A stretch of DNA of 64,000 nt from VRUE01 sp963702705 (GTDB lineage: Bacteria > Actinomycetota > Thermoleophilia > Solirubrobacterales > 70-9), in contig CAVPDR010000006.1 in the NCBI GenBank assembly GCA_963702705.1, positions 248,001-312,000 of the forward strand, given 5' to 3'. A program made the position numbers and the translations under genes. The notes beneath the pieces were generated by a model that did no database searches, had not been told where the DNA came from, and saw nothing but the letters and a program-made list of their open reading frames with translations. This document shows positions 6,816 through 14,584 of this stretch, piece after piece. The stretch's first letter is position 1; each line of letters starts with the position of its first letter.

Positions 6816-8939
6816 GTGCGCGCGCGGCTTCTGATCGAACGAGTGGCCGCCGCCGTAACAGGGCCGCGTGGGCGCTGGGTGACACTTGGGGTCTGGGTCC
6901 TGCTTGGGATCGCCGGTCTGCTCGGGCGGATCCACATCGGCGAGGTGACCGCGGCGGGGCAGGGCAGCTACCTGCCGGCGAACGCCGAGTCGACCCGGAC
7001 CCTCGACGTGCTCCAGCGCGACTTCAAGGGCGGCGACGACGTGCCGGTTCTGGTCGTCTTCGCCCGGCGCGGCGGCCTCACCGGCGCCGACCTCAACGCG
7101 ATCGGCCGGATCGGCGAAGGGCTCGACCACCTCGGCCTGGCCGGCGCGACGCCGGTCTTCGCTCCCTTCTCAGGTCAGGCCAGGCAACCGCTCGGCGACG
7201 TGGCCCGAATTGCGCACGGCATCGGTCCCGTCTCGCGCGACGGCGAAGCGGCGATCGTCGCGCTGGCGATCGACTCCGCCGACCGCGGCGCCGTCGTCGA
7301 CGGCGTCAGCAGGATTCGCGCCTACCTCGCCGCCCACCGCCGCCCCGGCCTGCGCTCCTACGTCACCGGTCCGGGCGGCATCGCCGCCGACCTCGAGCAG
7401 GTCGCCGAAGACGCCGGCAGGACGCTGCTGATCGCCACGCTGGGACTGGTCCTGCTGCTGCTCCTGGTCGTCTACCGCGCCCCGATCCTGGCCCTGTTGC
7501 CGCTGCTCACGGTCGGCATCGCCTACCTGATCTCGATCGGCCTCACCTACCTGCTGATCAAGAGTGGCCTGATCGTCGTCAACGTCGAGGGCACCTTTCT
7601 GCTGTTGGTGCTGATCTTCGGCGCCGGCACCGACTACTCGCTGCTGCTGATCCATCGTTACCGCGAGGAGCTCGACCGCGGCCTGGAGTCTGCGGCCGCG
7701 CTGCCGACGGCGCTGGTCGAGAGCGTGCGGCCGATCGCGGCCTCGGCGGGGACGGTGATCGCGGCGATGCTGGTGCTGCTGCTCGCCGACCTCGAGTCGA
7801 CCCGCTGGCTCGGCCCGGTGCTGGCGATCGGGATCGCAGTGATGCTGGCCGCGGCGCTGACCCTGCTGCCGGCGGTCCTCTCGCTGCTCGGCCGGCGCTT
7901 CTTCTGGCCCGGCCACGGTGCCGAGCCGGGGGAGAGGCGCACCCGCTGGGCACGGATCGCGGTCTTCGTCCGACGCCACCCGCGCGCCATCGTCGTGGCC
8001 GTGTTCGCCGCGCTCTTCGTCCTCGCCCTGGGCAACCTGGTCGACCACGGCACGATCGGGTTCGGCGAGGGCGAAACGCACCCGACCGAATCGAGTCGCG
8101 GCACCGAAGTGCTCGACGAACATTTCCCGCCCGGGCTGGGCTCGCCGCTGACCGCGGTCGTCGACCTCTCCGAAGCCGAGGCGGCGCTGAAGGGGCTCGA
8201 GGATCTGCCCTCGGTCAAGCTCGCGGTGCCCGTGCCTCCGTCGTCAATCTCGACCGAGGCGGCGGTCGCGATCGTCCTCCGCGGCAATCCCTACTCGGGC
8301 GAGGCGGCGGGCCTGGTCAAGGGGGTCCGGGACAGACTCGAGGACGTCGCGCCCAGCGCCCTGGTCGGCGGCATCCCGGCCGAGAACTACGACGTCGAGC
8401 AGACCAACGCCCGCGACACGCGGTTGATCGTGCCGCTGGTCCTGCTCGTCGTCGGCCTGATCCTGGTCGCGGTCCTGCGCGCCCTGGCCGCGCCCGGCTA
8501 CCTGATACTCACGGTCGTCGCTTCCTTCGCCGCGACCCTCGGCCTCGTTACCTTCGCCTTCGCCGATCTCTTCGGGTCCAGCGGCATCACCTTCAACCTC
8601 GTCCTGCTCTCCTTCATCTTCCTCGTCGCCCTGGGGGTCGACTACAACATCTTCCTGATGACCCGCGCCCGCGAGGAGGCGGCTGCGCTGGGCACCCGCG
8701 ACGGCGTCCTCGCCGCGCTGGAGAACACCGGCGGCGTCGTCACCGGGGCCGGCCTGATCCTCGCCGGCACCTTCGCCACGCTGACCCTGCTGCCGCTCGA
8801 AGAGCTGGTTCAGATCGGCGCCACGGTCGCGATCGGTGTCCTCCTCGACACCTTCCTCGTTCGCGCCCTGCTGATCCCCGCGATCACCTATCTCTGCGGC
8901 GAGCGCGCCTGGTGGCCCGGCAGGGCCTCCGGTCCTTAG
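6816..8939 (+). CDS. MMPL-family membrane transporter (RND superfamily)
   Basis: A 707-residue integral membrane protein with the two-fold RND/MMPL layout. It has one N-terminal helix, an extracytoplasmic loop (about 30-200), five helices including LLLLLVVYRAPILALLPLL and the GTDYSLLLIHRYREEL motif, then a second copy with GVDYNIFLMTRAREE. The two conserved Asp-Tyr pairs are those used in proton relay. Members export lipids or hydrophobic compounds using the proton gradient; the substrate here is unknown. It is monocistronic, with a leaderless-type start, and converges with a small zinc-ribbon gene whose end overlaps its stop. Confidence 0.88.
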   Translation: MRARLLIERVAAAVTGPRGRWVTLGVWVLLGIAGLLGRIHIGEVTAAGQGSYLPANAESTRTLDVLQRDFKGGDDVPVLVVFARRGGLTGADLNAIGRIGEGLDHLGLAGATPVFAPFSGQARQPLGDVARIAHGIGPVSRDGEAAIVALAIDSADRGAVVDGVSRIRAYLAAHRRPGLRSYVTGPGGIAADLEQVAEDAGRTLLIATLGLVLLLLLVVYRAPILALLPLLTVGIAYLISIGLTYLLIKSGLIVVNVEGTFLLLVLIFGAGTDYSLLLIHRYREELDRGLESAAALPTALVESVRPIAASAGTVIAAMLVLLLADLESTRWLGPVLAIGIAVMLAAALTLLPAVLSLLGRRFFWPGHGAEPGERRTRWARIAVFVRRHPRAIVVAVFAALFVLALGNLVDHGTIGFGEGETHPTESSRGTEVLDEHFPPGLGSPLTAVVDLSEAEAALKGLEDLPSVKLAVPVPPSSISTEAAVAIVLRGNPYSGEAAGLVKGVRDRLEDVAPSALVGGIPAENYDVEQTNARDTRLIVPLVLLVVGLILVAVLRALAAPGYLILTVVASFAATLGLVTFAFADLFGSSGITFNLVLLSFIFLVALGVDYNIFLMTRAREEAAALGTRDGVLAALENTGGVVTGAGLILAGTFATLTLLPLEELVQIGATVAIGVLLDTFLVRALLIPAITYLCGERAWWPGRASGP

Positions 8940-9148
8940 ACCCGGATGGCTTGGTCCAGCTGCGCGATCGGGCCGAGCAGGGGGAGGGGGGACCAGTTCG
9001 AGCCCGGCGATTCGCTTGACCCCCAGGCCGCGGCGACGGTCGGCCGCGTCTCGGCCGCGCCCGCCTGCTGCCTGCAGCGGGGGCAGCGATCGATTGAGAT
9101 CCCGCGGATCCCGCCGTACTCGGTGTGGCATTGGTCGCATCGGAACAT
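8936..9148 (-). CDS. Small zinc-ribbon protein, unknown function
   Basis: A 70-residue frame with a convincing zinc ribbon in its first 25 residues: CDQCHTEYGG, a short spacer, then CPRCRQ. The remainder is low-complexity. It overlaps the end of the MMPL gene by 4 nt in convergent orientation, and the sequence upstream contains a purine-rich GGTAGGCGAGAG. The paired CxxC motifs argue for a real gene; function is unknown. Confidence 0.5.
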   Translation of the reverse strand: MFRCDQCHTEYGGIRGISIDRCPRCRQQAGAAETRPTVAAAWGSSESPGSNWSPLPLLGPIAQLDQAIRV

Positions 9149-9247
9149 GGCTCTCGCCTACCCGTTCGACGCCCTGGCCATTCCTCTTTAGCGCCCCGGG
9201 GGAGATCGGTACCTTTTTCATACTTTTGCCAGGCGGAGGCGGGTTGC

Positions 9248-9267
9248 CGGTGCCCGGCCGGGCACCG
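9248..9267. promoter_or_regulatory. 20-bp perfect palindrome before the DksA-like gene
   Basis: The sequence around the centre GCCCGGCCGGGC is a perfect 20-bp inverted repeat. It ends 3 nt before a TACGGT -10 box (9271-9276), which itself lies 7 nt before the GTG at 9284. The position suits an activator or repressor site for a leaderless transcript. A transcribed hairpin is less likely because it would lie upstream of the predicted start. Confidence 0.5.
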
Positions 9268-9283
9268 CGATACGGTGTCGGCC

Positions 9284-9625
9284 GTGAAGCCGGAGCGCGC
9301 CAGAGAACTGCTCACTCGCGAGCGCGAGCAGATCGAGCAGCAGATCGCCGCGCTCGAGGGCGAAGGGCCCGAAGAGGGGGACACCCGGGTCGAACCCGGC
9401 GACGTGGACTCCGAGGGCCTCTATCAGGATGAGTTCGACGCCGGCCGCCTGCAGGACCTGAAGCGGCAGCTCGCCGCCGTCGACCGGGCCGAGGTCCGGC
9501 TCGGGGCCGGCACCTACGGGATCTCGGTCCAGAGCGGGGAGTCGATCCCCGACGAGCGACTCGAGGCCTTCCCCACCGCCGAGCTCACGGTCGAGGAGCA
9601 GGAACACGGCGCGCGTCCCGCCTGA
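9284..9625 (+). CDS. DksA/TraR-like protein lacking the zinc-finger cysteines
   Basis: A 113-residue protein with a predicted coiled coil in the first half (ERARELLTREREQIEQQI). Its C-terminal part aligns with the DksA/TraR zinc-finger region: GTYGISVQSGESIPDERLEA corresponds to the usual GTYGxCxxCGxxIxxERLEA. The two cysteines of the first pair are Ser/Val-type residues, and the second pair is missing too. DksA-family proteins enter the RNA polymerase secondary channel; some zinc-less members keep that role. The GTG at 9284 fits a leaderless start. Family membership is well supported; action on polymerase is inference. Confidence 0.75.
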   Translation: MKPERARELLTREREQIEQQIAALEGEGPEEGDTRVEPGDVDSEGLYQDEFDAGRLQDLKRQLAAVDRAEVRLGAGTYGISVQSGESIPDERLEAFPTAELTVEEQEHGARPA

Positions 9626-9648
9626 GCGGTCCTAGCGGTCGCGTTCGG

Positions 9649-10575
9649 TCACGGCAGCGCTTCGATCCGCCCGACGAGCAGGTCGAGGAACCGCTCGGCG
9701 TCGATCTCGGTGGCGACGTGACAATTCGGCTTCCAGTCCATCGCTCGCCACAGGTCGACGTCGGTGCGGCCGCGCGAGAGCTCGCCGCCGGTATCGATCC
9801 TCACTCCGCGGTGGGCGGTCTCGAGCAACGATCCGTCGACGACGTGGGCGAGGGCGACGGCGTCATGGACGGGCGAACCGTCCCAGCCGTACCGATCGGC
9901 GTGGATCGCCAGCGAGAAGCGACACAGCTCGGCGACCAACCGCCCGGCTTTGCCCGCCGCCGACAGCGACTCGATATGGGTCGGTCGAATCAGTGCCTCG
10001 TGGGTGACGTCGAGGCCAACCATCGTCAGGTCCACACCGCTCGAGAACACTCTGTGGGCGGCCTCGGGGTCGGACCATATGTTGAACTCGGCAGCGGGGG
10101 TGATGTTTCCGGCGCCGATCGCGCCGCCCATCAACACGATCCGCTCGAGCCGGGAGCACTGCTCCGGGTATCGCGCCAGAAGCAGGGCGACGTTGGTGAG
10201 CGGGCCGGTCGCAACCAGGGTCACCGGCGTCGGCGAGGAGGAGAGCGCCGAGGCGATCCAGTCGATCGCGTGAGCCTGCTCTGGCAAGCGTCTCGAGACC
10301 GAAAGTTCAGCGCCGTCGATGCCGCTCTCGCCGTGGACCTCGCTGGCGACGTGGAGATCGCGGACGAGCGGACGGTCCGCGCCGGCCGCGACCGGGATCT
10401 CTGGGTGACCGACGTGGTCGAGGACGCTGATCGCGTTGGCCGTGGTCTTCTCGAGCGTTTGGTTGCCGGCCACGGTGGTGACTCCGAGCAGTCGAACCTC
10501 CGCGCTGGCCAGCGCGAGGAGGATGGCGATGGCGTCGTCGTGGCCGGGGTCGCAGTCGAGGATGATCGAGGTCAC
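9649..10575 (-). CDS. Inosine-uridine preferring nucleoside hydrolase
   Basis: A 308-residue protein with the calcium-binding nucleoside hydrolase signature DCDPGHDDAIAILLA at the N-terminus, the VATGPLTNVALLL segment, IVLMGGA, AEFNIWSDPEAA, and the C-terminal DGSPVHDAVALAHV that completes the metal site. It hydrolyses the N-glycosidic bond of nucleosides to base and ribose in the cytoplasm, serving salvage. Exact base preference cannot be told. The GTG at 10575 lies 6 nt after a TAGGAT box on the same strand, a leaderless layout. The gene is transcribed away from the next one. Confidence 0.92.
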   Translation of the reverse strand: MTSIILDCDPGHDDAIAILLALASAEVRLLGVTTVAGNQTLEKTTANAISVLDHVGHPEIPVAAGADRPLVRDLHVASEVHGESGIDGAELSVSRRLPEQAHAIDWIASALSSSPTPVTLVATGPLTNVALLLARYPEQCSRLERIVLMGGAIGAGNITPAAEFNIWSDPEAAHRVFSSGVDLTMVGLDVTHEALIRPTHIESLSAAGKAGRLVAELCRFSLAIHADRYGWDGSPVHDAVALAHVVDGSLLETAHRGVRIDTGGELSRGRTDVDLWRAMDWKPNCHVATEIDAERFLDLLVGRIEALP

Positions 10576-10581
10576 CCGGCG

Positions 10582-10587
10582 ATCCTA
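10582..10587 (-). promoter_or_regulatory. -10 box (TAGGAT) for a leaderless transcript
   Basis: TANNNT on the minus strand, 6 nt before the GTG of the nucleoside hydrolase, with no ribosome site between. Confidence 0.45.
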
Positions 10588-10649
10588 CGCGCCGGAATGG
10601 CGGTATTTTCCCGGAGCACTTTCCCGACCACGTCCCAAGGCCTCGGCTG

Positions 10650-11321
10650 ATGCGAACTCGAAAGATCGTCCAAAGCGTTTCGGCGGGCATCGTTCTCGGT
10701 GGCGAGGCGATCGGCGCGATCGTCCTGCACGAGAGCCACAGCCTTGCCGTGGCGGCGCCGGCTGTGATCGTTGCGATCATCCTCACCGCCTGGTTCCTCG
10801 ACTCGGGCCTCGATTGGTGTGTGAAGAGGTGGGGCTGGGCGGCGAACATATTCGGCGTGAAGCCGGGTTCGAAGGTCAAGATCCACGGCTACTGGTACTC
10901 GGCCATCCGCAACCGCGAGGGAAGGCTGCTCGGCGGCTCCGTGTTCTTCATCCACGCGGGGATCAACGATGTCGAACTCACCGGCATCTACCGGGACTTC
11001 ACCGTCGAGGGCGATTCCTGGGCATGGTGGTCGGGAGAGGGCACGCCGTTTCGCGAGGACTCCATCCTCTACGGATACGGCGGCGAAGAGGACGGCGGCG
11101 AGGACGAGGGGTTCGGCATGTACTCGTTTCCGCGCGGCTCGCCGCATGTGGTCCGAGGCAGCTTCTACGGAAGGAATCTGCCGAAAACGGAGAGATACAG
11201 GACGGCCCACGGCATTCGCGTGCCGAAAGCGGATCTGACTCGAAGCTTCAGGCGCGAAGAAACGGCGCGCAAACGCGGGCTCGAGCGTTACCTCGAGAAC
11301 CAGCCGAAACAGATCGGATGA
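10650..11321 (+). CDS. Two-TM, beta-rich protein resembling the CBASS Cap15 effector
   Basis: A 223-residue protein. Two hydrophobic segments lie near residues 8-28 and 33-55. A beta-rich domain follows, rich in Trp/Tyr/Gly: KIHGYWYSAIRN, then DVELTGIYRDF, then DSILYGYGG and a return strand VVRGSFYG. The C-terminus is basic and helical. This order, two helices then a compact beta-barrel with GYW and ILYGY motifs, resembles the S-2TM-beta effector domain (Cap15) of CBASS anti-phage systems. No CD-NTase is adjacent, so either the resemblance is structural only or the gene is an orphan. Its neighbours are unrelated housekeeping genes. Confidence 0.6.
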   Translation: MRTRKIVQSVSAGIVLGGEAIGAIVLHESHSLAVAAPAVIVAIILTAWFLDSGLDWCVKRWGWAANIFGVKPGSKVKIHGYWYSAIRNREGRLLGGSVFFIHAGINDVELTGIYRDFTVEGDSWAWWSGEGTPFREDSILYGYGGEEDGGEDEGFGMYSFPRGSPHVVRGSFYGRNLPKTERYRTAHGIRVPKADLTRSFRREETARKRGLERYLENQPKQIG

Positions 11322-11323
11322 GC

Positions 11324-12181
11324 TCAGTGGGGGCTTGCGCCGATCCCGCCGACCAGCATTCCTGACCCGAGGTGGGCGCCCAGCACCGGTCCGACCTCCG
11401 TGCAGAAGAGCGGCGCCTTGCCGAGGATCTCGGTTCCCTGTGCCACCAGGGCCTCGGCGTCATCGAGCGACTGGGCGTGCTGGACGAACCAGTCCGTCGC
11501 GCCGCGGCTTTGAAGCTCGTCCTCGTAGGCGACCATCTGCTGCATCGCCCGCTTGCGGGTGCGGACGCGGCCGACCGGAGTGATCTCGGTGCCGAAGGTG
11601 AGGATCGGCTTGATTTTCAGCGCCGAGCCGACCAGGGCCTGGGCGGCGCCGATACGACCGCCCTTGCGCAGGTACTCGAGGGTGTCGAGGCAGAACCACA
11701 TCGCGAGTCCCCGGTGGGTCTCGTGGACCGCTTCGACCACTGCGTCCAGCGCCTGGCCCTGCTCGGCCGCGGCAGCCGCGGCGAGGACCAGGCAGCCGAG
11801 CCCACCGGCCCCGGTCTGGCCGTCGACCACCTCGACCCGTCCGGGCAGCCCTTTGTCGGCAACGACGCGCGAGGCCTCGACGGCGCTCTCGTACGTCCCC
11901 GAGAGGCCGCTGGCGATGTGTATGGAGACGACGTCGCGTCCAGCTTCCGCGAGCGGTTCGAAGCGGGTGAGGAAATCGCCGACCGACGGCTGCGAGGTCG
12001 AGGGCAGGTCCGGCGAGTCGCGCAGCCGCGCGTAGAACTCGTCGAGCTCGTACTCGCTCTCGGGCAAGCGCTCGTCGCCCCAGCCGACGTAGAGGCTTAC
12101 CAGCTCGATGCCCCAGCGCTCGATCAGCTCGGCGGGGAGGTAGGTGGTGCTGTCGGTGACTACGGCGACGCCGGCGCTCAT
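11324..12181 (-). CDS. DegV family fatty-acid-binding protein
   Basis: A 285-residue protein starting AVVTDSTTYLPAELI, the DegV N-terminal signature. It has SQPSVGDFLTRF, the SGLSGTYESA motif contacting the fatty-acid carboxylate, and LEYLRKGGRIG typical of domain 2. DegV/FakB proteins carry fatty acids in the cytoplasm, often delivering them to a kinase (FakA), which is not in this window. The start is the ATG at 12181, preceded by GAGGGCC. It lies 10 nt after glutamate decarboxylase, so the two are likely co-transcribed; the link between their roles is unclear. Confidence 0.9.
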   Translation of the reverse strand: MSAGVAVVTDSTTYLPAELIERWGIELVSLYVGWGDERLPESEYELDEFYARLRDSPDLPSTSQPSVGDFLTRFEPLAEAGRDVVSIHIASGLSGTYESAVEASRVVADKGLPGRVEVVDGQTGAGGLGCLVLAAAAAAEQGQALDAVVEAVHETHRGLAMWFCLDTLEYLRKGGRIGAAQALVGSALKIKPILTFGTEITPVGRVRTRKRAMQQMVAYEDELQSRGATDWFVQHAQSLDDAEALVAQGTEILGKAPLFCTEVGPVLGAHLGSGMLVGGIGASPH

Positions 12182-12191
12182 CGGGGGGCCC

Positions 12192-13568
12192 TCAGTAGCC
12201 GGTGCCGGTCTTGACCCGCTTGCGCTCGGCGGGGTGGGCGCCGCCCTTCTTTTCCAGGGTCGAGCAGGCGGTTTCGATGTCGTTGGCAAGGCGGTCGACC
12301 TGCTCGCGGCTGAGCGTCTCCTTGACCAGTGCCCGCAGCACCTTCTCTTTTTCGGCGTTGGGCGGCAGGGTGTAGGCGGGCAGCATCCAACCGCGCTCGG
12401 CCGAGAGCTGCCAGGAGAGATCGAACTCGTCGTAGTTCTTGCCCTCGGCGAGCTTGAAGGCGACCAGCGGCAGCTGCTCTTTGTCGGCGCCGATCAGCTC
12501 GAAGTCGCCCTGCTTCTCCAGTCGATCGGCGAGGGCGCGGGCGTTCTTCTGCATCGCCTCCATGATGTAGGCGTAGCCCTCCCGCCCGAGCCGGACGAAG
12601 TTGTAGTACTGGGCGAGGACCATCGAGGCGCCGGTCGAGAAGTTGAGGGTGAAGGTGGCGTCCTCTTTGCCCAGGTAGTTCTCGTAGAAGACGAGGTCCT
12701 CGGCCAAGTCGCTTTTTTCGCGGAAGACGAGCCAGCCGACGCCCGGGTAGACGAGCCCGAACTTGTGCCCCGAGACGTTGATCGAGCGCACCTGCTCGAG
12801 TCGGAAGTCCCACTTCGACTCGGGGTAGAGGAAGGGCCAGACGAAGCCGCCGCTGGCGCCGTCGACGTGCAGCGGCACGTCGAGTTCGCGCTCCGCCTTG
12901 ATTCCGAGCAGGAGGTCGTTGATGCCGACGATGTCGTCGGCGTGGCCGGTGAAGGTGGTGCCGAGCACGGCGGCGACGCCGATCGTGTTCTCGTCGACCA
13001 GCGGCTCGACGTCGTCGGGGCCGATCACGTACTTGCCCTCCTGCAGCGGCACGATCCGCGGCTCGACGTCGAAATAGCGGCAGAACTTCTCCCAGACCAC
13101 GTGCACGTCGCCGCCAAAGACGAGGTTCGGCTTGTCGACCGACTTCGACTCCGCTTCGCGGCGCTGCTTCCACTTCCACTTCAGCGAGAGCGCGCCGAGC
13201 ATGATCGCCTCCGAGGAGCCCTGAGTGCGGGCGCCCGTGGTCTCGCCCGGCGCGTGGAATAGATCGGCCAGCATGCGGATGCAGCGCTGCTCGATCTCGG
13301 CCGAGATCGGGTACTCGGCGTGGTCGATGAAGTTGCGGTAGAGGTTCTCGGAGATCAGCCGCTGTGCCTCCGGCTCCATCCAGGTGGTGACGAAGGTCGC
13401 CAGGTTGCGGTTGGGATCGCCCTCGACCGCCAGTTCCTCGTCAACCAGGCGCATCGCATCGAGGGCCGACATGCCACTTGCCGGAAAGGGGCCATCGGGC
13501 GCGTCCTCGGTGAGGAAGCGGTTTCCGTACAGCATTGCGGCCTCGTCGACGATTGGGTACTTGGTCAT
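12192..13568 (-). CDS. gadB: Glutamate decarboxylase
   Basis: A 458-residue PLP-dependent group II decarboxylase. GDPNRNLATFVTTWMEPEA matches the glutamate decarboxylase N-terminal region; ARTQGSSEAIMLG and VDGASGGFVWPFLYP are family signatures. The PLP lysine lies in INVSGHKFGLVYPGVGW. It converts glutamate to GABA, consuming a cytoplasmic proton, usually for acid resistance. No glutamate/GABA antiporter gene is adjacent, unlike enteric gad systems. The ATG at 13568 follows a GAGGGATC ribosome site. It is transcribed ahead of degV. Confidence 0.93.
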   Translation of the reverse strand: MTKYPIVDEAAMLYGNRFLTEDAPDGPFPASGMSALDAMRLVDEELAVEGDPNRNLATFVTTWMEPEAQRLISENLYRNFIDHAEYPISAEIEQRCIRMLADLFHAPGETTGARTQGSSEAIMLGALSLKWKWKQRREAESKSVDKPNLVFGGDVHVVWEKFCRYFDVEPRIVPLQEGKYVIGPDDVEPLVDENTIGVAAVLGTTFTGHADDIVGINDLLLGIKAERELDVPLHVDGASGGFVWPFLYPESKWDFRLEQVRSINVSGHKFGLVYPGVGWLVFREKSDLAEDLVFYENYLGKEDATFTLNFSTGASMVLAQYYNFVRLGREGYAYIMEAMQKNARALADRLEKQGDFELIGADKEQLPLVAFKLAEGKNYDEFDLSWQLSAERGWMLPAYTLPPNAEKEKVLRALVKETLSREQVDRLANDIETACSTLEKKGGAHPAERKRVKTGTGY

Positions 13569-13661
13569 GGGATCCCTCGAATCTCGGTCGGTGGCGGCGG
13601 ATCCGGCCCGCCGCTCCGCGCGAGCGTATCCCAAGCGACTTAAGCCGAGGGTGAGGGCCCG

Positions 13662-13667
13662 TAGGAT
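13662..13667 (+). promoter_or_regulatory. -10 box (TAGGAT) for a leaderless transcript
   Basis: TANNNT hexamer 6 nt before the ATG at 13674, with no ribosome site between. Confidence 0.45.
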
Positions 13668-13673
13668 TCGCGC

Positions 13674-13943
13674 ATGTGCAGAAACATCAAAACTCTCTAC
13701 AACTTCGATCCACCCGCGACCGAGGACGAGGTTCGCTCAGCCGCGCTGCAGTACGTGCGCAAGATCAGCGGCTTCACGAAACCCTCGCAGGCCAACGCCG
13801 AGGCGTTCGAACGGGCGGTTGACGCGGTCGCCGAGATCTCGACGCAGCTGCTCGACGAACTCGTCACTGCGGCGCCGGCAAAGGACCGCGAGCTCGAGGC
13901 CGCCAAGGCCCGCGCCAGGGCCGAACAGCGCTTCGCGGCGTAG
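13674..13943 (+). CDS. DUF2277 family protein
   Basis: An 89-residue protein with the full DUF2277 pattern: MCRNIKTLYNFDPPAT, VRSAALQYVRKISGFTKPS, then a helix ending KDRELEAAKARARA. The family is widespread in actinobacteria and some other phyla and has no assigned function. The conserved start MCRN and the leaderless -10 box support the ATG at 13674. It is followed after 39 nt by the toxin-antitoxin promoter and is probably not part of that unit. Confidence 0.88.
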   Translation: MCRNIKTLYNFDPPATEDEVRSAALQYVRKISGFTKPSQANAEAFERAVDAVAEISTQLLDELVTAAPAKDRELEAAKARARAEQRFAA

Positions 13944-13965
13944 GTGGATCAATAGCTTTCTCTGT

Positions 13966-13982
13966 GTAGACTGTCTGTCTAC
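13966..13982. promoter_or_regulatory. Operator GTAGAC-N5-GTCTAC over the toxin-antitoxin promoter
   Basis: A perfect 6+6 inverted repeat ends at the base before the antitoxin ATG and contains a TAGACT -10 box (13967-13972). This is the expected place for autorepression by a ribbon-helix-helix antitoxin or its complex. Confidence 0.6.
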
Positions 13983-14240
13983 ATGGCTGCGGCTGACACG
14001 ACAACGATTCGGGTGCCGACCCAGACGAGGGATCGGCTGAGGATCTTGGCCGCTCGCCGGGGGGAGTCTGCCAGCGACGTCGTCGCCGAGCTCGTCAATG
14101 CCGCTGACGAGGAGGCAATGCTGGCCGAGGTCGCGGCCGGATTCGAGAGAATGGCGGCCGATCCGCAAACCCTCGCTCTCTATCGCGCGGAGAGCGCGGA
14201 GATCGAAACGGCGTTCGACGCCCCCACGCCCGAGTGGTAG
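13983..14240 (+). CDS. Antitoxin of a MazEF-type pair (ribbon-helix-helix)
   Basis: An 85-residue protein. The N-terminal TTIRVPTQTRDRLRILAARRGESASDVVAEL is a typical ribbon-helix-helix DNA-binding segment (strand TIRVP, then two helices). The C-terminal half is acidic and helical, as expected for the part that wraps the toxin. It directly precedes a MazF/PemK toxin and overlaps it by 7 nt, the usual antitoxin-first order. An inverted repeat over the promoter is a likely self-binding site. It is a MazE-like or VapB-like antitoxin by context. Confidence 0.85.
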   Translation: MAAADTTTIRVPTQTRDRLRILAARRGESASDVVAELVNAADEEAMLAEVAAGFERMAADPQTLALYRAESAEIETAFDAPTPEW

Positions 14241-14578
14241 CCGCCCGTCCGCAACAGGGCGAGGTTTACTGGACCGATCCCGACCCGACCCGCGGAACCG
14301 GGCAAGCAAAGTCCCGACCGTTCGTAATCGTCTCGGTCGATCAACTGAACCAAGCGAGCCTGGGTCTTTCCCTCGCCGTGCCACTCACGCGCACCGATTT
14401 CGGCAGTGCCCTCCATCTGTCAGTCCCGTCTTCGGAGGGCGGTTTGAAGGAGGACGGCTTCGCCATGCCCGAGCAACTGCGGGCGATCTCCCACGAGCGT
14501 TTGGTTCGGCGCCTGGGTTCGGTGCGACCGAAAACGCTCGAGGAGTTGCTGAAACGCTGTCGGGTGCTGCTTCGGTAA
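14234..14578 (+). CDS. MazF/PemK-type toxin (endoribonuclease)
   Basis: A 114-residue protein with the MazF/PemK fold signature: QQGEVYWTDPDPTRGTGQAKSR at the N-terminus, RPFVIVSVDQLN, the LAVPLTRTD strand, and a C-terminal HERLVRRLGSV. The conserved Arg of the basic catalytic loop is in KSRPFVIV. MazF toxins cut single-stranded RNA at short motifs and arrest translation. The GTG at 14234 overlaps the antitoxin end, so translation is coupled. Cleavage specificity cannot be read from sequence. Confidence 0.88.
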   Translation: MVAARPQQGEVYWTDPDPTRGTGQAKSRPFVIVSVDQLNQASLGLSLAVPLTRTDFGSALHLSVPSSEGGLKEDGFAMPEQLRAISHERLVRRLGSVRPKTLEELLKRCRVLLR

Positions 14579-14584
14579 ACGGGG

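Noticed and set aside
12144..13262. Plus-strand frame opposite glutamate decarboxylase
   Set aside because: The minus-strand enzyme is complete with all its motifs; the antisense frame has none.
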